Shown one piece after another: positions 1 to 10,259 of a stretch of DNA of 64,000 nt (its first letter is position 1; every line of letters begins with the position of its first letter). The stretch is taken from NCBI GenBank assembly GCA_012838585.1, contig DUPB01000045.1, positions 1 to 64,000 of the forward strand, given 5' to 3'. The notes under the pieces are model-generated. The model saw nothing but the letters and a program-made list of their open reading frames with translations. It did no database searches and had not been told where the DNA came from. A program made the translations under genes and the position numbers. Source of the stretch: Bacteroidales bacterium (GTDB lineage: Bacteria > Bacteroidota > Bacteroidia > Bacteroidales > Dysgonomonadaceae).

Positions 1-2
1 AC

Positions 3-221
3 GGCAATGAAGTGGATTTGCTTATCGAGAAGCCGCGTGAAACCGAAATCGTGGAGATAAAAGCCACGCGAACCGTTATGCCCGATCTGTTTAAGGGTTT
101 GAATTATTACGCCGCCCTTGAAACGAATGTGAAACTGACCAAAACGTTGGTCTATGGAGGCGAGGAGCGTCAGGAGCGAAGCGTGGCACAGGTGGTGCCT
201 TGGAGTGAAGTGGATATATAA
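3..221 (+). CDS. C-terminal fragment of an AAA ATPase with a DUF4143-like C-terminal domain (truncated by window start)
   Basis: Open frame from the window edge; GNEVDLLIEKPRETEIVEIKAT resembles the nuclease-like motif at the end of ATP-binding/DUF4143 proteins. Confidence 0.6.
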   Translation, partial: GNEVDLLIEKPRETEIVEIKATRTVMPDLFKGLNYYAALETNVKLTKTLVYGGEERQERSVAQVVPWSEVDI

Positions 222-229
222 ATCGCATT

Positions 230-1606
230 ATGCAAAAACAAGGAAAAATACTGATCATCGATGATAACGAGGATATTCTCTTTGCCCTCAATCTGCTGCT
301 GAAACCGCACGTGGAGAAGGTGAAGGTTGCCACGCAACCCGAACGGGTGGCTCATTTCATGGAGACGTTCGAGCCGGACGTGATCTTGCTGGATATGAAC
401 TTCACGCAAGATGCCGATAGTGGGCAGGAAGGTTTTCTATGGTTGAAAAAGATAAAGGAGATCGATCCCGATGCCGTGGTGATCTTCATTACCGCCTATT
501 CCGACACGGAGAAGGCGGTGCAAGCCATTAAAGCGGGTGCCACCGACTTTATCCCCAAGCCTTGGGCCAAGGACAAGCTGTTGGCCACGGTGGCATCTGC
601 CGTGCAGTTGCGCCGTAGCCGCACGGAGGTGTCACGACTAAAAAAGCAGGTGGCGGCATTGCAAAGTCACCAGTCATTTCCTGAAATCATCGGAGAGAGT
701 TCACCGATGTTAGCTCTTTTTGAGACCATCGACAAGCTGAAAGATACCGATGCCAATATCTTGATATTGGGTGAGAACGGCACGGGGAAAGATCTGGTCG
801 CCCACCTGCTGTTTCACACCTCCTCGCGGGCCGATAAACCCTTCGTGCATATCGACCTGGGAACCATCCCCGAAACACTGTTCGAAAGTGAACTTTTCGG
901 GTACGAAAAGGGGGCGTTTACCGATGCCAAAAAAGAGAAGAGCGGTAGGTTTGAAATCGCGTCGGGAGGCACGCTCTTTTTAGACGAGATTGCCAACCTG
1001 TCGCCCGCCATGCAAATGAAACTGCTCACGGCCATCGAAAAGCAACAGATAACGCGCTTGGGCGGAACCACGCCCATCCATATCAACGTGCGCTTGTTGT
1101 GCGCCACCAACGCCGATATCCACGAGATGGTAGCCGCGGGTGAGTTCCGGCAGGATCTCCTGTACCGCATCAACACCATCGAGCTACATATCCCGCCGCT
1201 TCGTGAACGTGGCGGTGATATCGAGCTGCTCGCGCATCACTTTTTAGAGCGTTTCACGAAAAAGTACAAGAAGGATATTCGCGGCATCTCGCCCTCGGCC
1301 ATGCGAAAACTCAACAGCTACCACTGGCCCGGCAACGTGCGCGAACTGCAACACGCCTTGGAACGTGCCGTTATCTTGTCGTCGGGTTACACCCTTTCGA
1401 GCGATGATTTTTTGCTAAAGCCGGCTTCGCGGAAGGTGAAGCAAGAAAACCTGAACTTGAAAGAGTTAGAGCAGGCGGCCATCGAGAAAGCGCTTAGCCA
1501 AACGGATGGCAACTTGAACCAAGCGGCCGACCTGTTGGGCATTTCCAGGTTCTCATTGTACCGGAAAATAGAGAAGATGAAAAGCGAAAATGAACTATTC
1601 CGTTAA
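230..1606 (+). CDS. Sigma-54-dependent response regulator, NtrC family (receiver + AAA+ + Fis-type HTH)
   Basis: Receiver IDDNEDI..VILLDMNF; Walker A GENGTGKD; sigma-54 contact motif ESELFGYEKGAFTDA (GAFTDA); C-terminal Fis-like HTH (LNQAADLLGISRFSLYRKI). Confidence 0.96.
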   Translation: MQKQGKILIIDDNEDILFALNLLLKPHVEKVKVATQPERVAHFMETFEPDVILLDMNFTQDADSGQEGFLWLKKIKEIDPDAVVIFITAYSDTEKAVQAIKAGATDFIPKPWAKDKLLATVASAVQLRRSRTEVSRLKKQVAALQSHQSFPEIIGESSPMLALFETIDKLKDTDANILILGENGTGKDLVAHLLFHTSSRADKPFVHIDLGTIPETLFESELFGYEKGAFTDAKKEKSGRFEIASGGTLFLDEIANLSPAMQMKLLTAIEKQQITRLGGTTPIHINVRLLCATNADIHEMVAAGEFRQDLLYRINTIELHIPPLRERGGDIELLAHHFLERFTKKYKKDIRGISPSAMRKLNSYHWPGNVRELQHALERAVILSSGYTLSSDDFLLKPASRKVKQENLNLKELEQAAIEKALSQTDGNLNQAADLLGISRFSLYRKIEKMKSENELFR

Positions 1607-1662
1607 GCCAAATGAGTACTGGACAAGGCCATGGCGAGGAATAGTCTAATGATAATAAATTG

Positions 1663-1725
1663 AACTTTCGCATGTTTTTTACTGTATATGCTTTCAGAGC
1701 GATAAAACAGTTCCATGCGAAAGTT
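1663..1725. repeat. 12-bp perfect inverted repeat AACTTTCGCATG...CATGCGAAAGTT with inner ACTGT/ACAGT
   Basis: AACTTTCGCATG at 1663-1674 and CATGCGAAAGTT at 1714-1725; inner arms ACTGT 1681-1685 and ACAGT 1707-1711. Confidence 0.85.
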
Positions 1726-1766
1726 AAGTTAATGAAGAATAACACGACAAACAAGATATTCAAAGC

Positions 1767-2762
1767 ATGAAACTGCAAGCCCGTCATATATTTTTCTTGA
1801 AAATAGGCGCCATCGTACTGTTGTCGCTGGTGGGAGCCTGGCTGTTTTTGAAACAGCTGCTCTTTTCTTCGATATTGCTACTGCTCCTGATCCTGGCCCT
1901 TGCCGTGTCGCTTTACTATGACCGGAAAAAGATGATTGGCCGCATGGAGCAGATGATCGCGAGCATTAGGCATGCCGATTTCTCGTCGCACTTTGTCCAT
2001 CAAGGCACCAGCGATGAGCTAAGCTGTCTTTCCCAAGAGATGAACGAGGCACTGGATGCTTTTCGATCCCACGCCCACGACGCGATGAGGGATGAAGCCG
2101 AAACGCAAGCGTGGCAAAAACTGATTAGCGTGCTCACGCACGAGATCATGAACAGCATAACGCCCATTATCTCGCTCTCCGAAACGTTGAGTGAACAGGA
2201 GCTGTCCGATGAGGTGGACGTGGAAAATTACCGCATTATGAAGCGTGCCATGGATACCATTCACCGGCGCGGCAAAGGGTTGCTCTCTTTCGTGGAAAAC
2301 TATCGGAAACTCACCCGGTTACCGCAGCCCACCATCCAACCTATCGCCATCCAGCCCATGCTTCAATCACTGCGACAGCTGATGGCTTCCGGTGGGGTTA
2401 CTTTTAATTACGAGGTCTACCCCGAGCAGCTTATCTTGAAGGCCGATAAAACGATGGTGGAGCAGTTGTTGCTGAATTTGTTGAAAAACGCTCATGAAGC
2501 TTCAGCAGCATCATCTGAACCAAGAATCGAGGTGAAAGCGGAAAAGTTAGGCAATGAAATCCATATCTCGGTTTCAGATAACGGACATGGCATTGCCCCC
2601 GAAGCGATCGAGAAAATTTTCATCCCGTTTTATTCCACCAAATCAAATGGTTCAGGCATCGGTCTGACCCTCTGCAGGCAAATCGCACTGCGTCATAAAG
2701 GCAAAATCATAGTGAAATCAGACAACAAAGGGAGCAAGTTCACGGCGATATTTCCGGAGTAA
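1767..2762 (+). CDS. Sensor histidine kinase
   Basis: Two N-terminal TM segments; H-box LTHEIMNSITPI; N box LLNLLKNAHEA; G boxes DNGHGIAPE and GSGIGLTLCRQI. Confidence 0.95.
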   Translation: MKLQARHIFFLKIGAIVLLSLVGAWLFLKQLLFSSILLLLLILALAVSLYYDRKKMIGRMEQMIASIRHADFSSHFVHQGTSDELSCLSQEMNEALDAFRSHAHDAMRDEAETQAWQKLISVLTHEIMNSITPIISLSETLSEQELSDEVDVENYRIMKRAMDTIHRRGKGLLSFVENYRKLTRLPQPTIQPIAIQPMLQSLRQLMASGGVTFNYEVYPEQLILKADKTMVEQLLLNLLKNAHEASAASSEPRIEVKAEKLGNEIHISVSDNGHGIAPEAIEKIFIPFYSTKSNGSGIGLTLCRQIALRHKGKIIVKSDNKGSKFTAIFPE

Positions 2763-2934
2763 TAAACAACTCACTTACACGATAGACATCGTGTCGTGCG
2801 CATCGGCAAAGGTACAGTGTCAATTATAGCGACTTTTTCATATAAGTGAAGGATCAAACATGTTGGAACGAACAATATAGAAGCGGGAGTCGGAAAGATT
2901 AACCGGGTGAGCCATCGGTAAATAAAAAATTCAT

Positions 2935-2942
2935 TATCTTTG
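2935..2942 (+). promoter_or_regulatory. Bacteroidetes-type -7 element (TATCTTTG)
   Basis: TATCTTTG matches TAnnTTTG, about 40 bp upstream of the 2983 ATG. Confidence 0.5.
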
Positions 2943-2982
2943 TGGCAATTAAGAACAAGCAACAAGAAATAGGAACACACGT

Positions 2983-4119
2983 ATGTCAGTAGCAATCAAA
3001 AAAGTCACAACAAAGGATGACCTCAGAAAGTTCATCCAGTTCGGAATCGATTTGTACGAGGGGAACGAATACTTCGTCCCCCCCCTTATTTACGATGAAA
3101 TGGCCACGCTCAACATGAGCAAGAACCCGGCCTTTGAACATTGCGATGCCGCGTACTTCCTCGCGTATCGCGGCGAGGAGATCGTGGGCCGGATCGGGGT
3201 CATCATCAACCACAAGGCCAACGAGATATGGAAACAGAAAAACGCCCGGTTTAGCTTCGTGGATTTCATTGATGACGCGAAGGTGACGGATGCCCTCTTC
3301 GCAACAGCCGAGAGCTGGGCGCGATCCCGTGGAATGGAGAAGATACATGGCCCCCTGGGGTTCACCGATTTGGATCACGAGGGTATGCTTATCGAGGGAT
3401 TCGACCGGATGAGCACCATGTACACCATTTATAACTACCCCTACTACCCGGTACACATGGAGCGGATGGGGTATGTTAAGGATCAGGATTGGCTGGAGTT
3501 CCTTATCCAAATACCGGATGAAATACCGGAACGGTACACGCGGATGTTTGACGTGGTGAAGCGCCGCTTCGGGCTGACCGTGAAACGGTTCGAGCGCAAG
3601 AAAGATGTTTTCCCCTACGCAAAGGATATCTTCCTCCTTTTCAACAAGGCATACAAAGACCTGTTTGGCTACGTCGAATTGTCGGAAAAGCAGATCGACT
3701 ACTACGTGGATATGTACATCCCCTTGCTGCGACTTGAATTCCTGTCGCTGATCCTGCGCCAGCAAGACAACAAGGTGGTGGGTGTCGGGATCGGCTTGCC
3801 CAGCATGTCCGAAGCACTCCGCAAGGCGAAAGGTAAGTTCCTCCCCACCGGATGGATACACCTGTACAAGGCACTGAAGGGGATAGGAAACACTACACAC
3901 GTGCTCGACCTGATGATGATCGCGGTTGACCCCGAATACCAAGGAAAAGGACTCAACGCACTCATGGTGAGCGAGTTCTTCAATTCGGCCAAGAAATTTA
4001 ACCTGACGGAGGCAGAAACTAACCTCGAGTTAGAGACCAATAACAAGGTACACGCCCTGTGGGGGGACTTCGAGTACGAGCAGCACAAGAGGAGAAGGGC
4101 CTTTATCAAGGATCTGTAA
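2983..4119 (+). CDS. GNAT-like acyltransferase family protein
   Basis: Single ORF with GNAT-like segment (LMMIAVDPEYQGKGLNALMV). Confidence 0.7.
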   Translation: MSVAIKKVTTKDDLRKFIQFGIDLYEGNEYFVPPLIYDEMATLNMSKNPAFEHCDAAYFLAYRGEEIVGRIGVIINHKANEIWKQKNARFSFVDFIDDAKVTDALFATAESWARSRGMEKIHGPLGFTDLDHEGMLIEGFDRMSTMYTIYNYPYYPVHMERMGYVKDQDWLEFLIQIPDEIPERYTRMFDVVKRRFGLTVKRFERKKDVFPYAKDIFLLFNKAYKDLFGYVELSEKQIDYYVDMYIPLLRLEFLSLILRQQDNKVVGVGIGLPSMSEALRKAKGKFLPTGWIHLYKALKGIGNTTHVLDLMMIAVDPEYQGKGLNALMVSEFFNSAKKFNLTEAETNLELETNNKVHALWGDFEYEQHKRRRAFIKDL

Positions 4120-4232
4120 CCGTTATCCTCGAAAAACGACTACAAGGCGATCAAGAGAAGTCACTTTACCAAGGATTTGTAACGTGCTGCCGGAAACAAA
4201 TGAAAAAACTTTAAACAAAGAGAGGAAACAGA

Positions 4233-6095
4233 GTGAGTCAAACTGATTTACAGCTACTGGAAAGCAACTACCAAGAAGAAAATATCGTCACCCTTGAGTG
4301 GCAAGAACATATCCGTCACCGCCCCGGCATGTACATCGGCAAGCTTGGCGATGGCTCCTCCTCCGACGACGGTATCTACGTACTGTTGAAGGAGGTGCTG
4401 GATAACTCTATCGACGAGTACATGATGGGGTTTGGCAAGACCATCGAGGTGAACATCGAGAACGAAAGCGTCACCGTGCGGGATCACGGGCGAGGCGTTC
4501 CGCTGGGGAAGGTCAGGGATGTCTGCTCCAAAATGAACACCGGGGCCAAGTACGACTCCAAAGCCTTCAAAAAATCGGTAGGCCTCAACGGGGTGGGCAT
4601 CAAGGCGGTAAACGCCCTATCTTCACAGTTCTACATGGAGAGTTCCCGCGATGGCGAATCGAAGCGGGTAGAGTTCAGCCAAGGGCTGCTGTCGCAAGAG
4701 GATGAGGTCAAACAGTCGGGAAACGGCAACGGCACGCTGGTCGGCTTTACCCCCGATAAAGATATCTTTGGCGACTACCAATTCCGGGACGAGCATATCG
4801 AGCCACTGCTCAAGAACTACGTCTTCCTGAACACCGGCCTTACCATCACCTTCAACGGCAAGAAGTTCAACTCCAAGAACGGGCTCGAGGACCTGCTCAA
4901 CGAGAACCTCACCTCCGAGGAACTCTACCCCATCATCCACCTCCACGGTGAGGATATCGAGGTGGCCATCACCCACACCAACCAGTACGGCGAGGAGTAC
5001 TACTCGTTTGTCAACGGGCAGCACACCACGCAGGGGGGAACCCACCAGACCGCTTTCCGGGAGGCGACCGCCCGCGTCATCAAGGAGTTCTACAACCGGA
5101 ACTTCGAGTACTCCGATATCCGGAGTGGTATCGTGGCGGCCATCAGCATCAAGGTAGAGGAACCAATCTTTGAATCGCAAACCAAAACCAAGCTTGGCTC
5201 CAAGGAGATGAGCCCCGACGGGGTCTCGGTGAGCAAGCATATCAACGACTTCCTGAAGAAGGAGCTGGACAACTACCTGCACAAGCACCCGGAGACGGTG
5301 GATGTGCTACAGAAGAAGATTTTGGACTCCGAGAAGGAGCGCAAAGCCATCGCGGGCGTGACCAAGAAGGCAAGGGAGCGCGCCAAAAAGGCCAGCCTGC
5401 ACAACAAGAAACTGCGCGACTGCCGGGTACATTACAACGACCCCAAAGGGGACGACCGGGAGAAGACCGCCATCTTCATCACGGAGGGGGACTCCGCGAG
5501 CGGGTCCATCACCAAGAGCCGTGACCCCAACACGCAGGCGGTGTTCAGCTTGCGGGGGAAGCCGCTGAACAGCTACGGCCTAACCAAGAAAATCGTCTAC
5601 GAGAATGAGGAGTTCAACCTGCTGCAGGCAGCCCTCAATATCGAAGAGGGTATGGACGGGCTGCGCTACAACAAGGTGATCATAGCCACCGACGCCGATA
5701 CGGACGGGATGCACATTCGCCTGCTGCTGCTCACCTTCTTCCTACAGTTCTTCCCCGACCTGATCAAGAAGGGGCACGTCTACATCTTTCAGACCCCGCT
5801 GTTCCGGGTGCGCAACAAGAAGAAGACGGTCTACTGCTACACCGAGGAGGAGCGGATCAACGCCATCCAGGAGCTGGGACCCAACCCGGAAATCACCCGC
5901 TTCAAAGGGCTTGGAGAGATTTCGCCCGACGAGTTTCGTAACTTCATCGGGGAGGATATACGCCTCGATCGGGTCACCATGCGGAAGGAGGACCTGCTGA
6001 AAGAGCTCCTGGAGTTCTACATGGGCAAGAACACGCCGGAGCGGCAGACGTTTATTATCGATAACTTAGTGGTAGAAGAGGATGAAGTCGCCTAA
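4233..6095 (+). CDS. parE: DNA topoisomerase IV subunit B / GyrB-like type IIA topoisomerase (GTG start)
   Basis: [63 protein letters not shown]. Confidence 0.92.
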   Translation: MSQTDLQLLESNYQEENIVTLEWQEHIRHRPGMYIGKLGDGSSSDDGIYVLLKEVLDNSIDEYMMGFGKTIEVNIENESVTVRDHGRGVPLGKVRDVCSKMNTGAKYDSKAFKKSVGLNGVGIKAVNALSSQFYMESSRDGESKRVEFSQGLLSQEDEVKQSGNGNGTLVGFTPDKDIFGDYQFRDEHIEPLLKNYVFLNTGLTITFNGKKFNSKNGLEDLLNENLTSEELYPIIHLHGEDIEVAITHTNQYGEEYYSFVNGQHTTQGGTHQTAFREATARVIKEFYNRNFEYSDIRSGIVAAISIKVEEPIFESQTKTKLGSKEMSPDGVSVSKHINDFLKKELDNYLHKHPETVDVLQKKILDSEKERKAIAGVTKKARERAKKASLHNKKLRDCRVHYNDPKGDDREKTAIFITEGDSASGSITKSRDPNTQAVFSLRGKPLNSYGLTKKIVYENEEFNLLQAALNIEEGMDGLRYNKVIIATDADTDGMHIRLLLLTFFLQFFPDLIKKGHVYIFQTPLFRVRNKKKTVYCYTEEERINAIQELGPNPEITRFKGLGEISPDEFRNFIGEDIRLDRVTMRKEDLLKELLEFYMGKNTPERQTFIIDNLVVEEDEVA

Positions 6096-6561
6096 ACGAA
6101 TCGCCCTGTTCCCGGGCACGTTCGACCCCTTCACGGTGGGACACGAGTCGCTGGTGCGGCGCGGTCTCACCCTGGTGGACGAGGTGGTGATCGCGATCGG
6201 CGTGAACGAGGCCAAACACTCCTACTTCCCGATCGACAAACGGCTACAGATGATTCGTGACCTCTACCAACCCGAACCACGGGTGCGGATAGAGAGTTAC
6301 GATACGCTCACCGTCGACTTCGCACGGGAGGTGGGCGCAGACTTCATACTAAGGGGCATTCGCACGGTGGCCGACTTCGAGTACGAGAAAACCATCGCCC
6401 ACATGAACCGAACCCTTTCGGGCATCGAAACGATCCTGCTATTCACCGAACCCGCGCATGCCCATATCAGCTCTTCTATCGTGCGGGAGCTGCTGCGTTA
6501 CGGTCGTGACGTGAGCTCCTTTCTACCAGAGAGGATGAAAATTAAATGCACCTATCATTAA
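6082..6561 (+). CDS. coaD: Pantetheine-phosphate adenylyltransferase
   Basis: [42 protein letters not shown]; overlaps the 3' end of parE. Confidence 0.95.
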   Translation: MKSPKRIALFPGTFDPFTVGHESLVRRGLTLVDEVVIAIGVNEAKHSYFPIDKRLQMIRDLYQPEPRVRIESYDTLTVDFAREVGADFILRGIRTVADFEYEKTIAHMNRTLSGIETILLFTEPAHAHISSSIVRELLRYGRDVSSFLPERMKIKCTYH

Positions 6562-6637
6562 GGTCTTCAAGCTTGCTTTTCTCCAACCACATAAGTCAAA
6601 AGACAAAAATTCAACAGATACCTATCACCCTATCATC

Positions 6638-8290
6638 ATGCAAAAAGAAGTCATCGCGGCTGTTTTAGGCAGCCTGTTCCTATCCCTCACGGGGTGCGCC
6701 TACGGGCAATTTCGCCCCACGCCGGAAGGCGTTAAATTCGAGCGCACCCTTCAGCTCATTAACAGCCTTTACGTAGACGATGCTGATACCAAAAAGCTCA
6801 CCGAGGCAGCCATCCGTGCGATGCTGGAGGAGCTGGATCCCCACTCCACCTACCTCACCGAAGAGGAGGTGCGCGCCATGAACGAGCCGTTGCAAGGCAA
6901 TTTCGATGGCATCGGCATCCAGTTCAACATGCTTACCGATACCCTCTACGTGCTGGATGTGATCTCGGGAGGTCCTTCGCAGAAGGTGGGTTTATTGGCC
7001 GGTGACAAGATTATCAAGGTAAACGATTCGGTGATTGCCGGGGTGAAGATGAACAGCCAGGATGTAGTGAAGATGCTGCGGGGACCGAAAGGGACCTCCG
7101 TCAACGTGTCGGTACTCCGCCGCGGGGTGCCGGAGCTGATGGAGTTTCGGATTGTCCGCGACAAGATACCCATCACCAGTATCGACGCCGCGTACATGGT
7201 GGCGGAGGAGGTGGGCTACATCCGGTTGAGCCGCTTCGGCGTTACCTCGGGCGAGGAGTTCAGGAAGGCGGGGAACGAGCTCAAGGCACAAGGTATGAAG
7301 CACCTGATACTGGACCTGACCGATAACGGGGGCGGTATCCTGCAGGTAGCCAATGAAATCGCCGATGAGTTCTTGGGTGAAGAGCGGCTAATCGTCTATA
7401 CCGAAGGGAAGAACCAGCCCCGGTTCACGATGAACGCCACGGGGGGCGACGAGCTACAAGGAGGCAAGCTGGTGATCTTGGTTAACGGCTCGTCGGCCTC
7501 GGCCAGCGAGATCCTCGCAGGAGCTGTACAGGACTGGGACAGGGGAGTAGTGGTTGGTCGCCGCACCTTCGGCAAAGGGCTGGTGCAACGGCAACTGCCG
7601 CTGCCCGACGGCACCATGATAAGGCTCACCGTGGCGCGCTACTACACGCCTACCGGCCGCAGCATCCAGCGCCCCTACCAAGAGGGGAAGTTAGACGCGT
7701 ACAACCAAGATTTTATCGATCGTTTCCAGCATGGGGAACTGTTCGTAGCCGACAGCATCCACTTCCCCGATTCGCTGAAGTACACCACCCTGGTGAACAA
7801 GCGAACTGTCTACGGGGGCGGGGGTATCATGCCCGACTACTTCGTGCCGATGGATACCACCTCTGGCACATTACTCCATACACGGCTCTACGCCCGGGGT
7901 GTCATCTCTCGAGTAGCGAACGCGGAAGTGGACCTCAACCGCAAATCGCTACACGAGCAATACCCAGACGCGATCGCTTTCAAGGAGGGTTACGAGCTGT
8001 CGGATGCCATGGTGAAAAAATTGAAGGGTCTCGCGGCCGAAGAGAAGATCGAATGGAACGAGCAGGAGTTTGAGCGCTCCCGCCCATTGATCGCCTTACA
8101 ACTGAAAGCGCTGATCGCCCGCGACCTCTACGAATCATCGGCCTTCTACCGCATCATCAACGAGGAGAACGACATCTTCCAGGAGGGGTTGCGTATCATC
8201 ACCGACGATAGCCGCTACGAGGGCCTGCTCATGGGGGTTGGGAGCAACGTGGGGAACGCTAAGGAAACGGAGAACACGGAAAACGGGTAA
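6638..8290 (+). CDS. S41 family C-terminal processing peptidase (PDZ domain)
   Basis: Signal-like N-terminus with LTGCAYG; PDZ region; NGSSASASEILAGAVQDWDRGVVVGRRTFGKGLVQ catalytic segment. Confidence 0.94.
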   Translation: MQKEVIAAVLGSLFLSLTGCAYGQFRPTPEGVKFERTLQLINSLYVDDADTKKLTEAAIRAMLEELDPHSTYLTEEEVRAMNEPLQGNFDGIGIQFNMLTDTLYVLDVISGGPSQKVGLLAGDKIIKVNDSVIAGVKMNSQDVVKMLRGPKGTSVNVSVLRRGVPELMEFRIVRDKIPITSIDAAYMVAEEVGYIRLSRFGVTSGEEFRKAGNELKAQGMKHLILDLTDNGGGILQVANEIADEFLGEERLIVYTEGKNQPRFTMNATGGDELQGGKLVILVNGSSASASEILAGAVQDWDRGVVVGRRTFGKGLVQRQLPLPDGTMIRLTVARYYTPTGRSIQRPYQEGKLDAYNQDFIDRFQHGELFVADSIHFPDSLKYTTLVNKRTVYGGGGIMPDYFVPMDTTSGTLLHTRLYARGVISRVANAEVDLNRKSLHEQYPDAIAFKEGYELSDAMVKKLKGLAAEEKIEWNEQEFERSRPLIALQLKALIARDLYESSAFYRIINEENDIFQEGLRIITDDSRYEGLLMGVGSNVGNAKETENTENG

Positions 8291-8390
8291 TATATAGCGA
8301 AAAGAGGAACAAAAACCGTGCAGGATATTCTCAGCGTATGAAGTAAAACAAACAGGAACACAGTGAAAATAACAGCAAGAATAACGCCTT

Positions 8391-9263
8391 ATGGATTATA
8401 ACTACAAACGATTTCGGATAGAAGAGGGAAGGCCGGTCAAGTTATCCACCTTCAGGACAAATGAGGACGGTGGGTACACCAAGCAGACGGCAAAAGAGGA
8501 GATCTATCAAAATATCCAGGAACTGAAAAAGTACCAGGAGATGTTTTACGCCGATGACCGCTACTCCTTGCTGATCGTGCTGCAAGCCCGCGATGCCGCG
8601 GGGAAGGATGGCGTGATCCGCCACGTGATGTCGGGTATCAACCCCCAGGGTTGTCAAGTACATAGCTTCAAGACACCGACCAAAAACGAGCTGGAGCACG
8701 ACTACTTTTGGAGGCACTACCGTGCGTTACCACAACGGGGCATGATCGAGATTTTCAACCGGTCGCATTACGAGAACGTGCTGGCAACCAAGGTGAACCC
8801 TGCATGGGTATTGAACGAGCGCATCCCCGGTTACGACTCCGTGGAGAAAATGGACGCGTCGTTCTGGGAAGAGCGCTACGAAAGCATCAACAACATCGAG
8901 AAGCACCTCTACCATAACGGCATGCGCATCCTCAAGTTTTTCTTGCACGTGTCGAAAGAGGAGCAGAAGAGACGCTTCCTCTCGCGCATTGATGATCCGA
9001 ATAAAAACTGGAAGTTCAGCTCGGCGAACCTGCATGCACGCTCCCAATGGGATGAGTACGAAGCAGCCTTCGAGGAGATGCTCGAGAAGACCTCCAAGCC
9101 ATACGCCCCGTGGTTCGTGATCCCGGCCGACAAGAAGTTCTTCGCACGGGTCGCCGTTGGCGACATCATCCTGGATCTATTCAGGTCGCTCGACCTGCAC
9201 TACCCCCCCGCGGAGTCACCCGAGCTGCTTCAAAAAGCACGGGAAAACCTTCTACAGGAATAA
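8391..9263 (+). CDS. Polyphosphate kinase 2 family protein
   Basis: LLIVLQARDAAGKDGVIRHVMSGINPQGCQVHSFKTP; FNRSHYENVL; PPK2 signatures. Confidence 0.93.
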   Translation: MDYNYKRFRIEEGRPVKLSTFRTNEDGGYTKQTAKEEIYQNIQELKKYQEMFYADDRYSLLIVLQARDAAGKDGVIRHVMSGINPQGCQVHSFKTPTKNELEHDYFWRHYRALPQRGMIEIFNRSHYENVLATKVNPAWVLNERIPGYDSVEKMDASFWEERYESINNIEKHLYHNGMRILKFFLHVSKEEQKRRFLSRIDDPNKNWKFSSANLHARSQWDEYEAAFEEMLEKTSKPYAPWFVIPADKKFFARVAVGDIILDLFRSLDLHYPPAESPELLQKARENLLQE

Positions 9264-9290
9264 TCGCTTTCGGGTTTTATGCCGCATAGA

Positions 9291-9695
9291 TTAACTGTTT
9301 GGGGAATTCTTCCTGAACCTTTTCGCCTGCACACGACGATCCAGTTGCGCGATTAGCCAAAGCATGCTGAAGACGAACACCACGAGCAGGGTTGTCCCGA
9401 TGAACTCTGTTGAGAGCAGGAACTGCCCCCCGAAGAGGATATAAGCAACGACCACCATTACCGCCAGCAGGGCATACATGATTCCAAAAATGGTTCCCAG
9501 ATCTCGCAACACGTTGCCCGACTCCTCGGTAACCTTCTTCGCACGGGGGGCGACTGCTTTCTCCGCCTCCAACTGGTGCATAACACGGTACTTGAGCTGC
9601 TCAGGTGCTTTCAACCTGGCACCCTGCATCAGTACCCGCATCGTCTGCTCCTCGCTCGGTATATCTCTATTTTTCATCGCGTTTCTCTCATTCAT
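9291..9695 (-). CDS. Small membrane protein, likely anti-sigma-like partner of the adjacent ECF sigma factor
   Basis: Cytosolic N-terminus plus two TM segments; start overlaps the stop of the upstream sigma factor gene. Confidence 0.55.
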   Translation of the reverse strand: MNERNAMKNRDIPSEEQTMRVLMQGARLKAPEQLKYRVMHQLEAEKAVAPRAKKVTEESGNVLRDLGTIFGIMYALLAVMVVVAYILFGGQFLLSTEFIGTTLLVVFVFSMLWLIAQLDRRVQAKRFRKNSPNS

Positions 9696-10246
9696 AGTAT
9701 TTCACTGATCCGGTAACGCCGCTGCAGCAGCTCCTTGAACGACTTCCTTGCCCGAAATAGCCTCACCTTCACGTTGGCCTCGTTGAGCCCGGTAATCTTC
9801 ACGATCTCCTTCACGGGATGATCCTCCAGGTAATAGAGCGTGAGCAACAGTGCCTCGCCAGTCGGCATCCGTCCAAGGATATCGTTCACCACCGCCTTGC
9901 GATCCATGGCCTCGACCTCCACCTGAAGTGTATCTTCCGCGAGGTGTAGGACATTGTCAGCCTCAGTCTCCCTATCCACCTCCCAAAGCCGTTTCTTAGA
10001 GTGGGTGACAGCGGTATTATAGACAATACGGTAGAGCCAGGTCGAGAATTTACTCTCAGCACGAAAGCCATGTAGATTCCGGTACGCTTTCACGTAACTC
10101 TCTTGAACAATATCCTCTGCATCCTGCTCGTTGCCGCAAACCCGGTAGGCGATGGTAAACGCCATGTCCTGGTAGCAGTCCACGAAGTAAGCGAAAGCGG
10201 AAGTGTCGCCCGAGAGAACCCGTTTCACCCGTTCCTTTTCACTCAT
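9692..10246 (-). CDS. RNA polymerase ECF sigma factor
   Basis: Region 2 (DMAFTIAYRVCGNEQDAEDIVQESYVKAYRNL..FSTWLYRIVYNTA) and region 4 (YYLEDHPVKEIVKITGLNEANVKVRLFRARK). Confidence 0.94.
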   Translation of the reverse strand: MSEKERVKRVLSGDTSAFAYFVDCYQDMAFTIAYRVCGNEQDAEDIVQESYVKAYRNLHGFRAESKFSTWLYRIVYNTAVTHSKKRLWEVDRETEADNVLHLAEDTLQVEVEAMDRKAVVNDILGRMPTGEALLLTLYYLEDHPVKEIVKITGLNEANVKVRLFRARKSFKELLQRRYRISEIL

Positions 10247-10259
10247 TCGATCCGACTGG

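Noticed and set aside
1494-1787. 97-aa minus-strand ORF spanning the RR-HK gap
   Set aside because: Crosses the inverted repeat and overlaps the RR 3' end; no domain support.
2986-3942. 318-aa minus-strand ORF opposite the GNAT-like gene
   Set aside because: Antisense shadow with His/Val/Glu-biased composition from codon bias; the plus-strand ORF is the real gene.
4623-5288. 221-aa minus-strand ORF opposite parE
   Set aside because: Val/Leu/Asp-biased shadow of conserved topoisomerase codons.
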